This document shows, one piece after another, positions 46,126 to 57,899 of a DNA stretch of 64,000 nucleotides (within the stretch, counting starts at the first letter, position 1; the number at the start of each line of letters is the position of its first letter). The position numbers and the translations under genes are program-made. Under the pieces are notes generated by a model that was not told the DNA's origin, did no database searches, and was given only the letters and a program-made list of their open reading frames with translations. This DNA comes from Lagopus muta. Lineage: Eukaryota > Chordata > Aves > Galliformes > Phasianidae. The DNA lies in the NCBI RefSeq assembly GCF_023343835.1, contig NC_064433.1, forward strand, positions 72,582,823-72,646,822, in the 5' to 3' direction.

Positions 46126-49100
46126 CTGAAGCAGCTAACCTCAGTGATTAAGACTACACTTCTCTAGACAACACTACCTAGATATACAGGTCAACAGTAC
46201 TGGATGTGCCAGTAAAGGAAAAACTGTTGTTTAGTGCAAATTTCAGCTGCAGCCCTTCCATAGCAGCTCACCAGAAAACAACATTCTGCAATGACAGTGA
46301 CACTTAGGGGGCATATATGCGTCACGCTCTGGAATTCTTGACCTAATGTATAGACATTCTGTGCTGCAGATTTTTATGTTATTTTCCATAATCCTGTAAC
46401 AGCCAACATGTAGATCTAAAAGCCACTTGTATGACTGTGAAATTTCTCTTGTATTAAATTTTTAATGTATGTTTGTATTCCATGCAATTTCAGCTTACTG
46501 TTGAGCTTATCATCAGAGGTCAGGAAGACATTAACTTCATTTCCATCTTCATGTAAGTTCTCTATCATTTTTTAAGTTTCATCTTTACCATTTTTAAGTG
46601 TCTCTTTCCCCAGAAGAGGAGAAATATGGCTAAATGAACCATGGAACAAGTGGTAATGAAGCGACATCTGTATCAGAGACATGTTTGGGACAGATACATG
46701 GGTTAGTCAGCCTCTAACATGTGAAAATGTAGATTAGGGCAAAGGAATGGATAACAGTAAAGAATTTTTTTTTTCAAAAAAAAAAAAAAAAAAAAGGCAC
46801 CTTAGGTTGGATTTCTAAGTTTAAAAGGCATGTCAGCCAGCAAATCTTTGTTTTTAGAGAACTGAGCAATTTGATTAGTCCAAAACTTCAATAAAGATGA
46901 TAAAATCAGCCTGCTTTTATTCCTTGAAACAAAATGCATTTCCCAACCACTCCTGGCATGACACCAACTTGTGCCAGTTGTGAAAATGGCCAAAGATCAC
47001 CAGGGGCCAGGTGCAGGATCAGTGTCCCAGCAGTTGATGAACCTCTGTACCCAAGGGCACTGTGGGTCATACAAGATCCTTCTCACCAGCAACAGACAGG
47101 GCGAGAAGGCAACACAAAGAAATACTGTGGCTGCAAAGAGGTGCAAATATATCTGAAAATCCATTATGTGATTTAAGGTCTGGACTAGAGTAGCATTCGA
47201 GACACCTATTTTCCATGTTTCCATCCAACCTAATCTTTCCTTGCATATGTGCTACCAATATCCATTTTCCCCATTATTATATACTTCTATTTATCTTGTC
47301 CTGCTGCTCACAAAGTTGGACCTTTATGTTGCTTTGGAAGAGTCCAGAACTGTGCATTGGTCTTGCAGTAGCTCGTAAAGCCTTTCTACTTTCCTTGTCT
47401 TCATATTTTGCCTTTTGATTTTTCTTCCTCTCTCCTGCTTTGCATTTTTTGCTCTTAATTTCTTTGGCCTAAATATTTCTCTCTCTTCTTCCAGACTGTA
47501 GAATCATCAGAGTGAAATGCGTGAATCAAAAAGACTAAAGTAAGTTTAAAACTATGTTAGAGCACAGTTTATTATCTATTCTCATTTTCTAAGTATGGAG
47601 AATTATTCTAATATTTTATTTGAAACTGTCAATAAATGCAGTAGCATAAATTTCTTTAACCAGTGTCATGGAAACACTGAAAGATATAGATGGAAAGGGG
47701 TCCCTGGATGTTTCTAGTGCAGCCCAAGATTACAATAAGGTAAACTCCTAAGATGGATCAGATCACTCAGGCTTTTGCTGCAGTGCTTTATCACTTTCAT
47801 GGGAAGAATTTTTAGTTTATTTCCAACTAAAATTTTTGCAACATGTGATTGTAGTATATTTTACCCTAAATGACTGATAATCTTACTGGATTTTAATATA
47901 TATTTTCTGTACAGAAATTGTACATTACAAATGGGCAGATCATCTGAAACAAAACGTTTTTCATGGACATTATTATTATCCAATTCATTCTCTTTTTTCT
48001 CAAATACGAACTTGCATTACATTTGGAAAACAAATGCCCTTCAAAGACAGCAGAAAGTTTGCTATGCTAGCAAACTGCTCTTTATGACATTGTACTTCAT
48101 CTTGAGTTCTATCAACCACTTTAGGTTTTTACAAGAGAATAGGTAGTTTCAAGTCAGAAGCAGCATTCATAAAGCTGAGTTTTCTACTTCATCTCTGGGA
48201 GTCTGAAAAGTGGCATAGGAAAGCGAGGATTCTCATAGGGCACATTTCTATTTATACTGATCTTGTTTCCAGTATTGCGAAAAATTGAAGTGAAAGTCAA
48301 CAGTACTCCTGGGGGCAAAATACTTCACCAACAGCTTAAATTACTAAGTATCCCAGAGGAGCCCTTTGAAGGTTGCTGTGTATCTGTTTGCTCTCCAGCT
48401 GCTGTCAGGTATCCCTACAGGGGGAAGTGGAAGGCACAGCAATGTGGCCATCCTCATGGTAGAAACCTCTGTGTTAGTTACTAAGGCATAAGCCAGCCCT
48501 GTTCTTCCCCACCAGCACACTTCAAGCTTCCAAATGTTCTCACAGTGCAATTTTCAGAGCATCCACTTTACTTCCATTCCTTTTAAAAGCGTAGGTTCCT
48601 CAGAGCAGGGATTAGCCTATTTCCATGTTTCAGCACAGCACTTTGGAACACAAATGTTTGTGAAAAGCTAAAATCCACATTAGTATTCTTTTTCCAGCAG
48701 AGAGTTTAATATATTTGTTTAGCCCAGCAGCTTATACTCAACTGCCTGGAATTTTGCTGATACAATGAAAATCTTCTGAAAATGCATAAGAATTTAAGCA
48801 TGTGGAAGTACTCTTCACTTCTTTGAGATATTAACAAAAAACAAAAAACAAAAAAAAAAAAAAGAGAGAAATAAGTTCTCAAAACTGACACACGCTAAGA
48901 AATGGCCTGAATTTCACCACAGAACTCTTTCTATGCAGCTAAGATCTCAGAAAGAGTTCAGAACACTGTGTAATGATAAGCACAGAAGGGCTTTATCATG
49001 TATATGAAATATTGAATGAGAAAAACTGCATTCACAAATAACAAAAAATATATGCGCCTCTTGTGGAAACCTTTGTAACTGCTTCTGAGATATTCACATC

Positions 49101-50761
49101 CACATTTCTACAGTAGTCAAATGAAAGAGAGCAAAGGAAAAAAAAAATGCTTATGTTTGATACCAGACAGAAAAAAAAATAGTGAATAATTTTGACACTA
49201 AATAGATACACTTAAAAAAGGAAACGGAAAAGAAAAAAAGGTGGTTTTTTCCTTCTTAGATAGCTTTTAAATTATTATGGCAAAATGTTTCAGGTGCTAT
49301 AATCAGTAATCAGTGAAATGTCTGTAGGCTAAATTGCTTCTCAGTAAATACAGTTTTGTCAATCTGCTCAGATTGACCCTTATACGCTTTGGCTGGAGAG
49401 TGCTGTCATTTACACAGGTGCAAGTTTCTAGATTTACACAGGTGTAATAGAAGAATTTGGCAGAGTTTTGTTAGTTTTAAGCTTTAAAATATCAGGTCAA
49501 CTGTCATAGTTTTATCAAGTTTTAATATATTTCTGTGCTGATGACACTGCTTCACAGGTGTTGATAGAACAAAGAATTTTGCAGTGTCTAACTAAATCCT
49601 GTAACCTACTAACATCTCTGCCTGAAAGCAGTGAATCCCGGACCACTAGACTTAAAATCTCCAGACGTCTTCTTAAAAAGTGATTCATTTATTGTTTAGT
49701 ACTCTTTTCATCATAAATACTCATTTCTGAAACAAACAAGCAAACAGCTAAACACAGCCTACTTTCACAACTATTCCTATCACTGTTGTTTAATCTGTAT
49801 AGCCAGCATCCCATTAGTACAGTACTTTTATACAATAATCAGAATAATATTGTTTTAAGTCAGAAAAGTTGTTGATGAAACTTTTGTACATTGACAGGAC
49901 AAACGAAAAACAGATAAGGTATCTTGGAACAATTTTAACATCATTTATTAATTTTCAATTTACTCACATCCCTTTGTAGCTTTTCCAAGCTTGTTTGCTA
50001 TACCTGAAGCAATAGAAATGTGCCAGTAGGAATGATTTTAGTTTTGATTCAGATCCTAGATCTTCTTGCCATGCTACTCTGTGTGGCTCAATAAAAGACT
50101 GCTAACCTAACATGCAACAAGGGAACTTGCAGATTCTAAGTGTTCTGGAGCTGATCTTCAGCTGTTTGGTCAACTCCAAATTATCTAAGTGATTCAAACA
50201 GGAGAAATAAAAGGGACAGCTTAGCTGGAGTGAGGTGTGTGCACATCAAGTTTCACTTGCTTAAATGAGGCAACACAGATATCAGTCCAACAAACTCACT
50301 GCTAAACTCACACCGTAATGAAGGAATCAGACCCAGAACAACTTATTCTCAGATTGTGATGTATCTGTGATTTTTTTTTTAATTTGTGTTTTTGGCTTTA
50401 ATTTGCTGTTTTCAAAAAATCAGAATGCAATTTAGAAATGAAGAGGGGAGGCAGAAATCTAAATCTGAGAAGAAGAAGAAAAAAGATACATTTAACAGGT
50501 CATTCTCTTCACAGAAATTACAGTGGATTGCTCTTTCTGGATTTAACAGTAGAGGCATGGGAAATTTTCAGATGTCACAAGTTTGCCGATAACACTTGAA
50601 CATATGATTAGCTTTCGTGAGCTGTCTTTAGAAACCTTATATTTTTTCCCCCTACACCTTGCCCAGAGATCCTACGTGCTTTCCTTCCCCTGAGGTTTTG
50701 GAAAACTTAAAATGTTGCTTTGACAAAAATCAAGGATGTGGACAAGTTTTTTTTTCCTGTG
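46126..50761. other. Intergenic upstream of FGF23
   Basis: A poly(T)/poly(A) stretch lies near 46767-46797 and A-rich runs near 48840 and 49140. No gene is recognised. Distal FGF23 regulatory sequence may lie here but cannot be read directly. Confidence 0.5.
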
Positions 50762-50769
50762 TGATGTCA
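50762..50769 (+). promoter_or_regulatory. CRE-like site upstream of FGF23
   Basis: TGATGTCA is one base from the CRE consensus, about 140 bp before the start codon. A weak TATA-like TTCATAAG lies at about 50782. Both are suggestive only. Confidence 0.25.
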
Positions 50770-50907
50770 CTTTTCCTGCTCTTCATAAGCCCCTGCAAAG
50801 AAGGGAACTTATCTGAGGATTCTTGCTCCAGACGCAAACAAGGGAAAGTGAGAAGCAAAAGGAGTATCAAGTTTCAGATACTAAACAGCCACTAAGAGCT
50901 GAGAACC

Positions 50908-51130
50908 ATGCCGCACACCAGTCTCTGCAGCTGCCTGGAGTACATGCTGCTTGTGCTCTGTATCCTGAAGGCTGCAGTTGGCTTCCCCAACTCCTCTCCA
51001 CTGCTGAATCCCAGCTGGCGGAATGGAGATCAGCTGATGCACTTGTACACTTCTACAGAGAGGAACAGCTTCCATCTCCAAATCAATGCTGATGGCCACA
51101 TCAGTGGTGTTCCTTACCAAACCATTTACA
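50908..51130 (+). CDS. FGF23: FGF23 exon 1 (coding part)
   Basis: 223 nt encode the signal peptide and the first part of the core to QTIY. The donor is TACA/GTAAGT, in the same phase as FGF6 exon 1. Confidence 0.96.
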
Positions 51131-54100
51131 GTAAGTAACTTATTACGGACCCTCTGTCTTCATGGGAGCAGGGGAGGGCTAACTAGAATTTTGCTTTCTC
51201 GCTACCTGTAGAAAATTCCATCTTCTTGGGTGGAAAGCAAAGAGAGGAGCAGAGCTATGGAATCAAAAACACAATTATAACACTCATTTTGTTTAAGAAA
51301 TAATTTTCTTCAAAGAAATATAACAGGTGAGGAATATCTTTGTTGAAGATAACTGAAGTTGTGTGGTTCCTGTGATGCTCTGCAAGTAAAAATTACCTGG
51401 ATTATCCTTCATTTCATGATTTTACCCACAGTTTCTTGTGGAATTTTTTATTAGTAGTTGATAATGACATATCCCAAAGAGCTACTTTCCACTGCAGTAA
51501 TAGCATTGCGCTGAAAAAAATCACCATAGCAGTTGTGAAAACCTGATTATGGTAATAAAATATTTTGGGGTGGAGATATTCTAACTACTAAAATTAGCTC
51601 ATTTTCTTCCAAGTGTATCAGTACCACTCTTTATTGAAAATTGGTTTATAAGAGAATCTATAGATATGTGTATTTAATGCAGATGCATGGCAGAAAATCA
51701 GTTGTGCATAGAATGTGGGTAATTAAGCATGCAACAGTTGATAAAATGGGGGGAAACTGTGAAAGTCCAGACTGTAATAAATGAAGTGCTAAGCCTTTGG
51801 AGTTCATCAGAAGTAATTGTTCCCTTTTGTAACTAGAAGGTTCTATCATAGTTTATTTTCATGGAAAATTCAGGAATTCTTTGCTGGATACCTGCCTGAA
51901 CATATTAGCTAGTTAAAAAATAAAGAAAGAAATCAATAATTGAAATAAAAATAAAAAGGTGTAGTTTGGCTTGGTTTTGTTGTAAGTCATTTTTTAGGAC
52001 AAAGAGTTCTTAGAGAAGACTCCAAAATTACTTATCTTTTAGCAGTAGCTATGCACACAAGTAGCTATGCATCATAAAGTCATTTTTATTACTACTGCAT
52101 AACATGCCCTTCATCCACACAATTATATTTAATAAGCACATCTTGTGATACTTGTGCAAAATAATATAAGGAACAAAAGACAATTTTAGAAGTTTAATTT
52201 ATCAAAGAGAAAAAATAATCAAGTTCTCCTATTTCTCTTTCAAGGAATTGATGAAACACTTGTAGGAGTTTCTGCTCTGTCTTAGTGTTATTTTTCCTGT
52301 ATATCTATGGGTTTTATAAAATTTGTTTTTAGGCATGTTGGGCAATAATCAGGGAGATGCAAAAGAGAAAACAGCCAGTAAAAAATCATGTTTTGCCATA
52401 TCTGTCATGAAAAAAAATCCATATATATTTGAAATGCTCACAGGAGGGGTTGAAATCAAACAGTTAATGAGTTCATGAAAGGGAGGATGACTGAATTTCT
52501 GCCAGGTCACCACACTACCACTGCCACTGAGATTCCAGGTAAATAAAAAGTCCAAAGTGCTGCTCAGGCTGGGAGGAGGCTGGATGTGTACAGCCCTCCT
52601 GGCTAGAGACTAAGGGTTACAGGGGACACACTCTGTTTAAGAAGATGGCAAGCCATCCACCATGATCCACAGATCAAGGAAAATTACTTTTCAGCCTTTA
52701 CTTAGTACTAATAAACCTGGTCTTGGAGTACTATAAAAAGCTCTTTGAGATGGATGTGGCGAAATTGGAACTGTTCTAAAAGAGAGTTTTCAGGATAGTC
52801 AGTGGCCTTGAACACAAACAATTTTGGAAAAGGTTGAGGGAGCTAAGCTTATTTAACGTAGTAAAAAGTAGTTTAAAGTGAATATCATAGGGCAGTCATA
52901 ACAATGAGGCAATCAAACTCCCTCTGGTCATGGCCAGGGACAGAACATAGGAAAAACTGTCCCGGAGTGGGCTTGGGTCTTCAATTGGGATGTCAGAGAA
53001 AAAAATTGTTTGGAATGTTAGTTCAGCACTGGAACAAGGCATCAAGACATGTAGCGGCATCTCCACTCTAGGAACTTTTCAAGGATCAAACAAAGCCACA
53101 TCAAATGTGATCTAGGGTGCAAATAGTCCTAAATGACATAGAAGATGGGTTCAAATCCATCAATGGACATTTCAAGTCAGTGTGTGGACCAGTAAGGCAA
53201 GAGTGTGGTGTCAAATGGGATTCTGGATTTGACATATTTGCTTTCTCAAACAGGTGCCCTAATGATCAAGTCTGAGGGTGCTGGCTATGTTATAATCACA
53301 GGCGTGAAGAGTGGACGCTACCTATGCATGGACATGAAAGGAGACATTTTTGGATCGGTGAGTTACTTTTACAGATAACAGGCACAGGCACAGTCTGCTA
53401 CATACAACCCATTTCCTCAGCTAGGGCAAATCTGTACAACTACAGCAGTAGGATGTAGATTTTGGCAAGCTGAGAACCTGCCACTTAGGTTAAACTTTCT
53501 CTCCTCTTTGATTGTTCTGAATTGTAGAGCTGATAAAGAGCACATCTGAGTTCCTTCTGGAATATATGAAAGCAGAAAGAGATCCAATGAGATCTTGTAA
53601 TCTTGCTGTGGTATAGATTCACAGTAGCTCAAACAATGTAGCCCTCTGTTGAAAGCAGTGCTAAGTAATACCTCTGTTGAAAATTCCATATTGGATTAAC
53701 ATGAGTTGTCTGAGTTGCAGACCTGGAAGATCAAAAACACCTTCTGCAGGATCTCATCTGTCTTTTCCTCTTTAACAGGTGTTTGTCCTTCACCAAATCC
53801 CTTTGTTGACATTTGTCTTTTTTTTTTTTTTCTTCTCTAAGCATTATTTCAGCCAAGAGGATTGCGTGTTCAACCAAAGAACACTGGAAAATGGATATGA
53901 TGTGTATCAATCTCCCAAGCACCACTTTCTGGTTAGCTTAGGCAGAAGTAAGCAAGTTTTCGTCCCTGGTATGAATCCACCACCGTACTCCCAGTTTTTG
54001 TCCAGGAGAAATGAAATCCCTTTGTTTCGATTCAACACACCTGAACCCCACAGAAACACTAGGAGTGCAGATGTTGATCCAATGGATCCTCACCAGATCC

Positions 54101-54279
54101 TGGTCCCACAGAGAAAGGTCTCTGCATTAGAGTCTCAGCTGCAACTGCAAATGGACTTTTCCCATGTGCCCAGAGAACCCGTGAGAGTCAATCAGAACGA
54201 TGTGGTCAACCCAGATGACCCACACGCTATGATGGATGCCAGGAGATATGCTAGTCCTCGCTTTTACATTACAAGATAA
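50908..54279 (+). CDS. FGF23: Fibroblast growth factor 23 (three exons, complete)
   Basis: Exons 50908-51130, 53254-53357 and 53842-54279 join to 254 codons plus TAA (human FGF23 has 251), all with AG/GT borders and a 104-nt exon 2. Residues 1-25 are a signal peptide, followed by FPNSSPLL (human YPNASPLL). The trefoil core includes YLCMD and [10 protein letters not shown]; Cys99 and Cys117 correspond to the core disulfide. [20 protein letters not shown] (151-170) is the highly conserved end of the core. The furin-type site RNTR/S lies at 180-184, with Thr182 at the O-glycosylation position. The tail (184-254) holds two V-x-P-x-D-P-H repeats. FGF23 is a circulating hormone, made chiefly in bone in mammals. 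It acts on kidney through FGFR and alpha-Klotho to lower phosphate and calcitriol. The ATG has A at -3, and the start aligns with the human start. Confidence 0.97.
51131..53253 (+). other. FGF23: FGF23 intron 1
   Basis: This 2123-bp intron contains a decayed CR1 at about 52630-53135. Confidence 0.9.
52630..53135 (+). mobile_element. Old, decayed CR1 LINE fragment in FGF23 intron 1
   Basis: Weak but ordered CR1 landmarks are seen: GGTTGAGGGAGCTAAGCTTA (group leading into the 3' UTR), CTCTGGTCATGGCCAGGGAC, GCACTGGAACAAGGC and CCACTCTAGGAAC. The tail octamers are not found. It is much more diverged than the other copies. Confidence 0.6.
53254..53357 (+). CDS. FGF23: FGF23 exon 2
   Basis: 104 nt between CAAACAG and GTGAGT encode [20 protein letters not shown] and on to DIFGS. 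Confidence 0.97.
53358..53841 (+). other. FGF23: FGF23 intron 2
   Basis: 484 bp with a 14-base T run just before the acceptor. No repeat is recognised. Confidence 0.92.
53842..54279 (+). CDS. FGF23: FGF23 exon 3 (coding part)
   Basis: After a T-rich tract and TCTAAG the exon encodes 145 residues: the rest of the core, the processing site and the Klotho-binding tail, ending at TAA 54277-54279. Confidence 0.97.
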   Translation, partial: HYFSQEDCVFNQRTLENGYDVYQSPKHHFLVSLGRSKQVFVPGMNPPPYSQFLSRRNEIPLFRFNTPEPHRNTRSADVDPMDPHQILVPQRKVSALESQLQLQMDFSHVPREPVRVNQNDVVNPDDPHAMMDARRYASPRFYITR

Positions 54280-56756
54280 TGGCAACCACTTGCAAATTGA
54301 TGACATGAATGAATATAACAGACAGAAGTGCCTAAAACACTCAATCTGATTTCTAACCCTCAGGGTGGGCTGCTAGAAACCCAAAGAACATTGAAAAAAA
54401 AAAATTATTTCAAATTTTGTCCTTATGCATGACGGTTTACTGAAAAAGGATGTTGCACTCTGCTTTACTGAAAAGACAATCCATTTTCAAAATGTATAAT
54501 AGAAACTAAATATTTTACGGTCTGAAATACCCTTAGTATGCCTAAGTGAAAAACAGAATTCACTTGAATGTAATGATGAACTAGTGTTATGTTACTGATG
54601 TGTCTGGAAGAAGACTTGAGCCCTCTAGGATTAGAAACTCCAGCAGAGGCAGAGAATCTTCTTACTAGCTCACTTGCAAGCACAGCAGACTAACTGACCT
54701 ACAGTGTGTTATATCATCACATAAAACTTGCCATATATATTCTTAAGTGTTGAGATTGGAGCTTCGGTCTCTTTTTGTGCCCATAGCAGTCAGAAAGTGA
54801 CCACTCTGGTGACAAAAAAAGCAGTGCATAAAGAAAACTGGAGTAGCTGACAGGGATCAAATGGCCTTGTGTAGACAGTCATTTCTGACACCTATTGAAT
54901 CCAAGCTGAGGTTTGAAAAATGAGTATTTGAGTCTCACCGTTCTCTCAAGTTCTCTGTCACATCTCTCTATTCACGTAATTATAGCAACACAATATGGAA
55001 ATGCAATATAGAAACATTCATTAGTTTTGCATGTTTCTAACCCAGAGGGAAGTACCAGGATCAGTATATGCCAAATAGGCTAGTTTATTTTGACCAGTGC
55101 TCTCCAAGACAAAAAATCCTCTCGGATTATGCCTCACAGGCGAATTATTAATGGTTAATGCAGACTCACATCTAATGAGTAAAAAATTAAGCATGTATTT
55201 AGAAAAGGAGCTTCTACGTTTGACATCAAAGTTTTTACCTAATTCTAAGCAGACATCAGATGCTTTATATGTGTAAGAGTGAAATGACTTCAATATTATC
55301 AGATTTCTAAATGTTGACAAAATCTAGGCATCTAGATTGACGTTTGTCATGGGTAGGTTAGTTACCAAAATGTAAATTCCATGTATATATTTGAAGTTTA
55401 CCAATCTTTAGGTAAGATAAGATATTTGCAGAGTTGAGTTTTCTTTCTAATTTAGGTGAAAAATGGTTAAATTTAGTAGAGCTTCACTGGTTTTAATGGA
55501 GCTACATAGAGGATTCTGAATATTGTATACATATTTAGCACTTCTTCTCCTTTATCTCATCTGCTTGTAGTCATATATTCCTGGAATTTTAAATGTATGT
55601 GATTCTGAAAAAGTGCTTGATATACTTCAGCAGAAATCAATAGCATTAGAAATCAACAGATAGAGAAAATTCCAGCATGGCAGATAAGTGAAAATATCTT
55701 TGTGTTTTTTGTGTGTGTGCACTTTCTTCCATTTTATTTAATAGCATATTTAACAGCCTGACACCAGTCTGAAAATGATGTGTTTCATCCAGCTTTTTTC
55801 ATAGAAGTAGCACATCATAAGATGTCAGGCTAGATTCTAGTCTTTCTCTTCCTACTATTTAGTGAAGTAATTCACTGAAGCCACTGAAGTCAGAATCGTG
55901 TTACAATATCAAAAGTAAGGCCCTCTGTTTGTTTTCATGGAAATTGCTGAATATTCACTGCAGAGTCTGTCCTGCTGACAGCATTTTAAATAATCTACAC
56001 AAACATATATAAATATACACACGTAAAATATCTTTTCATCTACAACCTCCAAGTAGTTACTTTAGAATAACCACACTATCTCATTCTGCTGCAATGAAGG
56101 TTTTGCCAGATAATGTGGTTCTTAATTCATACAGGATTAGGATTGGATCAACTGTTATGTCTCACAAATTATTTATTATTATCATGTTTATAATTAGTTT
56201 TTAAAGGAAAGAAGTTATTCTAATGGATTGGGGAATTGCAGGTCAGGGAGATAGCTATGTGTTTTCTTGCTTATTCAAAATACCACAAGCATTTTTACTT
56301 TGTTGCCTACACAGTGGGAACACATGATTTTATGTTCTATTTAATAATTTTATTTAATTCCTTTACCATTGTTGGCTTTCTCTCCTTGAGAACTTTTTAC
56401 TGCAGTTACACAAGCAGAATTTTTTTCTGTGCTCCAGAGTTCTCTAGGACACAAAGTCAACAGACCTACAGAAGTTTGAATCATGAAAAGTTCTGTCTCA
56501 ATCCATATTAAGCTTTGATGACAAAAATCTCTAAGGTTAAAACTCTATAATATCTCTATCGGTGCATAAGAAGACAAAAAGTGTTGCTCAGAGATTTAAT
56601 CCTTGTGTGTTGAATGAATGCACAGTAAATTTTGCATCAAAAACACGTTTCCAACTATGAAGAACTTTATCAAAAGTGTCAGGAGAATTATTTCTTCAAT
56701 GGAGATGCTGGCCATCACCAGCTAGTTAGAAAGCATTACTTTTTAAATATTGCAAT

Positions 56757-56772
56757 ATTTATTTATTTATTT
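56757..56772 (+). promoter_or_regulatory. FGF23: AU-rich element in the FGF23 3' UTR
   Basis: ATTTATTTATTTATTT gives three overlapping ATTTA pentamers, the class of element bound by mRNA-decay factors. It lies about 90 bases before the poly(A) signals. Confidence 0.5.
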
Positions 56773-56850
56773 GAGTGGGTCTTATGTCCTACAGAATATT
56801 TATAAATATTTATAACAATGAATTGTGCTGACTATTATAGTGACTATTAA

Positions 56851-56868
56851 AATAAAAGTACCAATAAA
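56851..56868 (+). terminator. FGF23: Two candidate poly(A) signals of FGF23
   Basis: AATAAA occurs at 56851-56856 and 56863-56868, and a T-rich TTTCTTTCTCT follows. Confidence 0.5.
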
Positions 56869-56890
56869 TATTTCTTTCTCTAGAAATGGT

Positions 56891-57899
56891 CGATTTTATG
56901 TTGTTCATTTGGGCCTACTGTTCCAGAAGAACTTGCATGAACAAACAGTACTACTTGTTCCTGAAAATGTCTGTACTACTATCCTCTGTGATTCTCAGCT
57001 TTAAAAATTGAGGATTCCTGGCTGTTTCATGCACCACACCTGTGAAAACTAGGTGAAATATGATGAGAAAAACAAAGCCTTAGTAGGTGTAAACAGATTT
57101 GGAAGGGATTGTCATATCTACTGGCATCAACAAAATAGCAACGGAAAACTACTGGTCTAGCAGTTCAGTCTTGCTAGGAAAAGTGATTCTGGCTTCAAGG
57201 TCTTAGGATTAGGCAAATTACTGTTGCTGCTATTTATTTTACTGCTGTATTCCAACACTATTCATATTGCTGTATACTCAGGCTTTGTTTTGCAGTAGGC
57301 ACATCATGGATTAAATAAATTGCAGAACATTTCTTACCCATGGTGGTCCCCAGGCCTACAAAGACCTAACAGAGATCTTCAAAATGACTAAGTGCTCTTG
57401 GGTCTGACAGATTATTTCCTTGCAGTGCTCCCTCACCATGGGTAACCTACGGTGCTCAGTACAGTACAGTCAGTGTTAATGAAAGCCATCAGTAGCATCT
57501 TTCGCATCTTTCATGGTTTCATTACCAAGAGAAACATCATGTTACTAAGTACCACTTAGTACTGCTGCATTTGATGGTATGAAGATAATGGACTTCAGTT
57601 GGAGAAATCAGGTAGGTGGGGTTCTCTCTCCTCCAAGATCCCCCTCTCCTCCCATTGCTATAATATTAGATCTATGGCTTTAAAAGGAGGAACAAGCACA
57701 ATAGAAATATGCAATATGGATTGAAACATATGTGAAACCTCATAGATGTCAAGGCATTATACAAAAATCAGTATTATCACTTAGTTTCCCGCATTTAAAA
57801 TCTTGGTACTGACTTGGGAACTTTTGAGCACACTCAAGCTGTGCACAGGGAAATAAAAAGAAGCATGCTGCAGAGCAATCATGCAGCATAGAAGAAACA
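56891..57899. other. Intergenic, no feature recognised
   Basis: Nothing is recognised between the FGF23 poly(A) candidates and the next CR1. Confidence 0.5.

Larger units (their letters stand above)
54280..56890 (+). other. FGF23: FGF23 3' UTR (putative, long)
   Basis: The 2.6 kb after the stop is repeat-free. It ends in an AU-rich segment with four overlapping ATTT units (56757-56772) and AATAAA at 56851-56856 and 56863-56868. Mammalian FGF23 mRNA also has a 3' UTR of about 2 kb, which supports this reading. No transcript evidence is available here. Confidence 0.55.
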
